64,000 bases of DNA from a bacterium. GTDB lineage: Bacteria > Electryoneota > RPQS01. The notes beneath the pieces were generated by a model that saw only the letters and a list, made by a program, of their open reading frames with translations, ran no database searches and was not told the DNA's origin. The translations under genes were made by a program, and so were the position numbers. The stretch is from the NCBI GenBank assembly GCA_016702305.1, contig JADJEH010000009.1, forward strand, positions 62,001 to 126,000. Reading direction: 5' to 3'. Below are positions 63,139 through 64,000 of the stretch, one piece after another (positions within the stretch are counted from its first letter, which is position 1; the number at the start of each line of letters is the position of its first letter).

Positions 63139-64000
63139 GTGGTTATCCTGGCCTATGTGGCGCTATGTCTGATCTGGGGCACGACCTATCTGGTGATCAA
63201 GGTCGCGCTCGAGGGCTTTCCGCCGTTTGTGCTGGGCGCGGTGCGGTTTGCCCTTGCCGGGATCATATTCTTGCCGTACATGCTACGGGACCGGAAGCGG
63301 CTGCCGCAGACGCGCGCACAGTGGGGATGGATTGCGCTGACGGGGACGATGATGCTCGCGGGCGGAAACGGTCTGGTGAATTTTGCGGAGCAGTATATTG
63401 ACTCGGGATTGACTGCGCTGACGGTGGCGACGAGCCCGGCCTGGTCGGCGGTCTTTTCGTGGATGATCATCGGTGAATCGGAGAAGCTCGACCGCATGTC
63501 GCTTGTGGGGATTGCGCTGGCGATGACGGGCATCTATGTGCTGCACCACGATCACATTAGTCTGTCGGCGGATGAGTGGCCGGGATTTGTGGCGCTGATA
63601 TTGTGTCCACCCTTGTGGACGCTGGCCTCGGTTCTGTCGCGCAAGTATCTCCGTGAACTCGACGCCTTCACCGTTTCGGCGACGCAGATGTTCTCGGGAG
63701 CGGTTGCATTCGGGATTATTTCACTCATCATCGGGGAGTCGTGGGCGTTGGCGCCGAGCGCGAAAGCGATCGGCGCGCTGCTGTATCTAACGGTACTGGG
63801 TTCGGTGGTGGCGTTTACGGCCTACGCCTATTTGCTCAAGCGCGTGCCCGCGGCGCGGGTGAACACGTACACATTCATTAACCCGGTCATAGCGCTGGTG
63901 GCCGGCGCGGTGATCTTGAGCGAGCCGATTACGCCGGAAGTCTATCCGGCGACGGCGCTGATTTTGGCGGGCATGGGGATCCTCTACGCGATGCGTAATC
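63139..64000 (+). CDS. EamA/DMT family transporter, truncated by window edge
   Basis: Start GTG 63139 with GGGGGA upstream; open to the last base, about 287 residues visible. Eight to nine helices in two EamA repeats: LIWGTTYLVIKVALEGFPPFVLGAVRF at the N-terminus and PARVNTYTFINPVIALVAGAVILSEPITP near the end. Family members export amino acids, nucleosides or other metabolites. Stop lies beyond the window. Confidence 0.9.
   Translation, partial: MVILAYVALCLIWGTTYLVIKVALEGFPPFVLGAVRFALAGIIFLPYMLRDRKRLPQTRAQWGWIALTGTMMLAGGNGLVNFAEQYIDSGLTALTVATSPAWSAVFSWMIIGESEKLDRMSLVGIALAMTGIYVLHHDHISLSADEWPGFVALILCPPLWTLASVLSRKYLRELDAFTVSATQMFSGAVAFGIISLIIGESWALAPSAKAIGALLYLTVLGSVVAFTAYAYLLKRVPAARVNTYTFINPVIALVAGAVILSEPITPEVYPATALILAGMGILYAMRN

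Overview
The window is about 60% GC, densely coded bacterial chromosome with short intergenic gaps, frequent stop/start overlaps, and no rRNA, tRNA, CRISPR, phage or IS genes that I could see. Several secreted proteins end in a YPNPFN-type FlgD-like (T9SS type A-like) sorting module. With a PorV/PorQ-like barrel at the left edge, this points to a Gram-negative member of the wider FCB group, such as Zixibacteria-, Electryonea- or KSB1-like candidate phyla. That is inference; no marker gene fixes the phylum. Promoter-like sites are of two kinds: TTGAC(A/T/G)-N17-TATATT, and TTG-N20/21-TA(T/A)CTTG. Layout: 1-9.8 kb holds a PorV/PorQ-like C-terminus, a short leader ORF with terminator ahead of a DinB-like gene and nadE, a patatin/POTRA/barrel phospholipase, a glycosyltransferase, a glyoxalase-like protein and aconitase. 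10-16.5 kb holds a GT-C-like membrane protein, a cupin, a secreted C39-like protein with sorting domain, and a dihaem peroxidase. 16.5-23.4 kb holds a cyclic-2,3-diphosphoglycerate-synthetase-like P-loop protein, arginine deiminase, an unknown protein, a porin and a chemoreceptor. 23.8-26.4 kb is a subtilisin-like protease. 26.4-30.3 kb (minus strand) is a compact cysteine operon: 1-Cys peroxiredoxin, CysM-like synthase, JAMM (Mec-like) peptidase, and a ubiquitin-like/E1/rhodanese triple fusion. It is preceded by a 24-residue Cys-rich leader peptide and an intrinsic terminator that together look like a classical cysteine attenuator. This is the most interesting system in the window. 30.5-35.9 kb is a Pho regulon block: porin, pstS, pstC, pstA, pstB and phoU, with matching 11-bp-periodic direct repeats ahead of the porin and pstS. 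36-44 kb encodes two very large paralogous secreted proteins built from GRCCY cysteine-rich repeats, each broken by one +1 frameshift. 44.4-46.6 kb is an XRE/CheW/HDOD/receiver operon. 46.8-51.9 kb has a degenerate P-loop protein, tatC, a queuosine-precursor transporter divergent from a frameshifted queG, and an NtrC-type regulator. 52-63 kb has dapA-dapB, three tandem sorting-domain paralogues whose ends overlap, a lipoprotein, aspartate kinase and a SpoIID-like protein. The right edge is a truncated EamA transporter. Four single-base frame breaks (near 37222, 42786, 49818 and 55760) suggest residual sequencing indels at least as much as real gene decay; reads are needed to decide.
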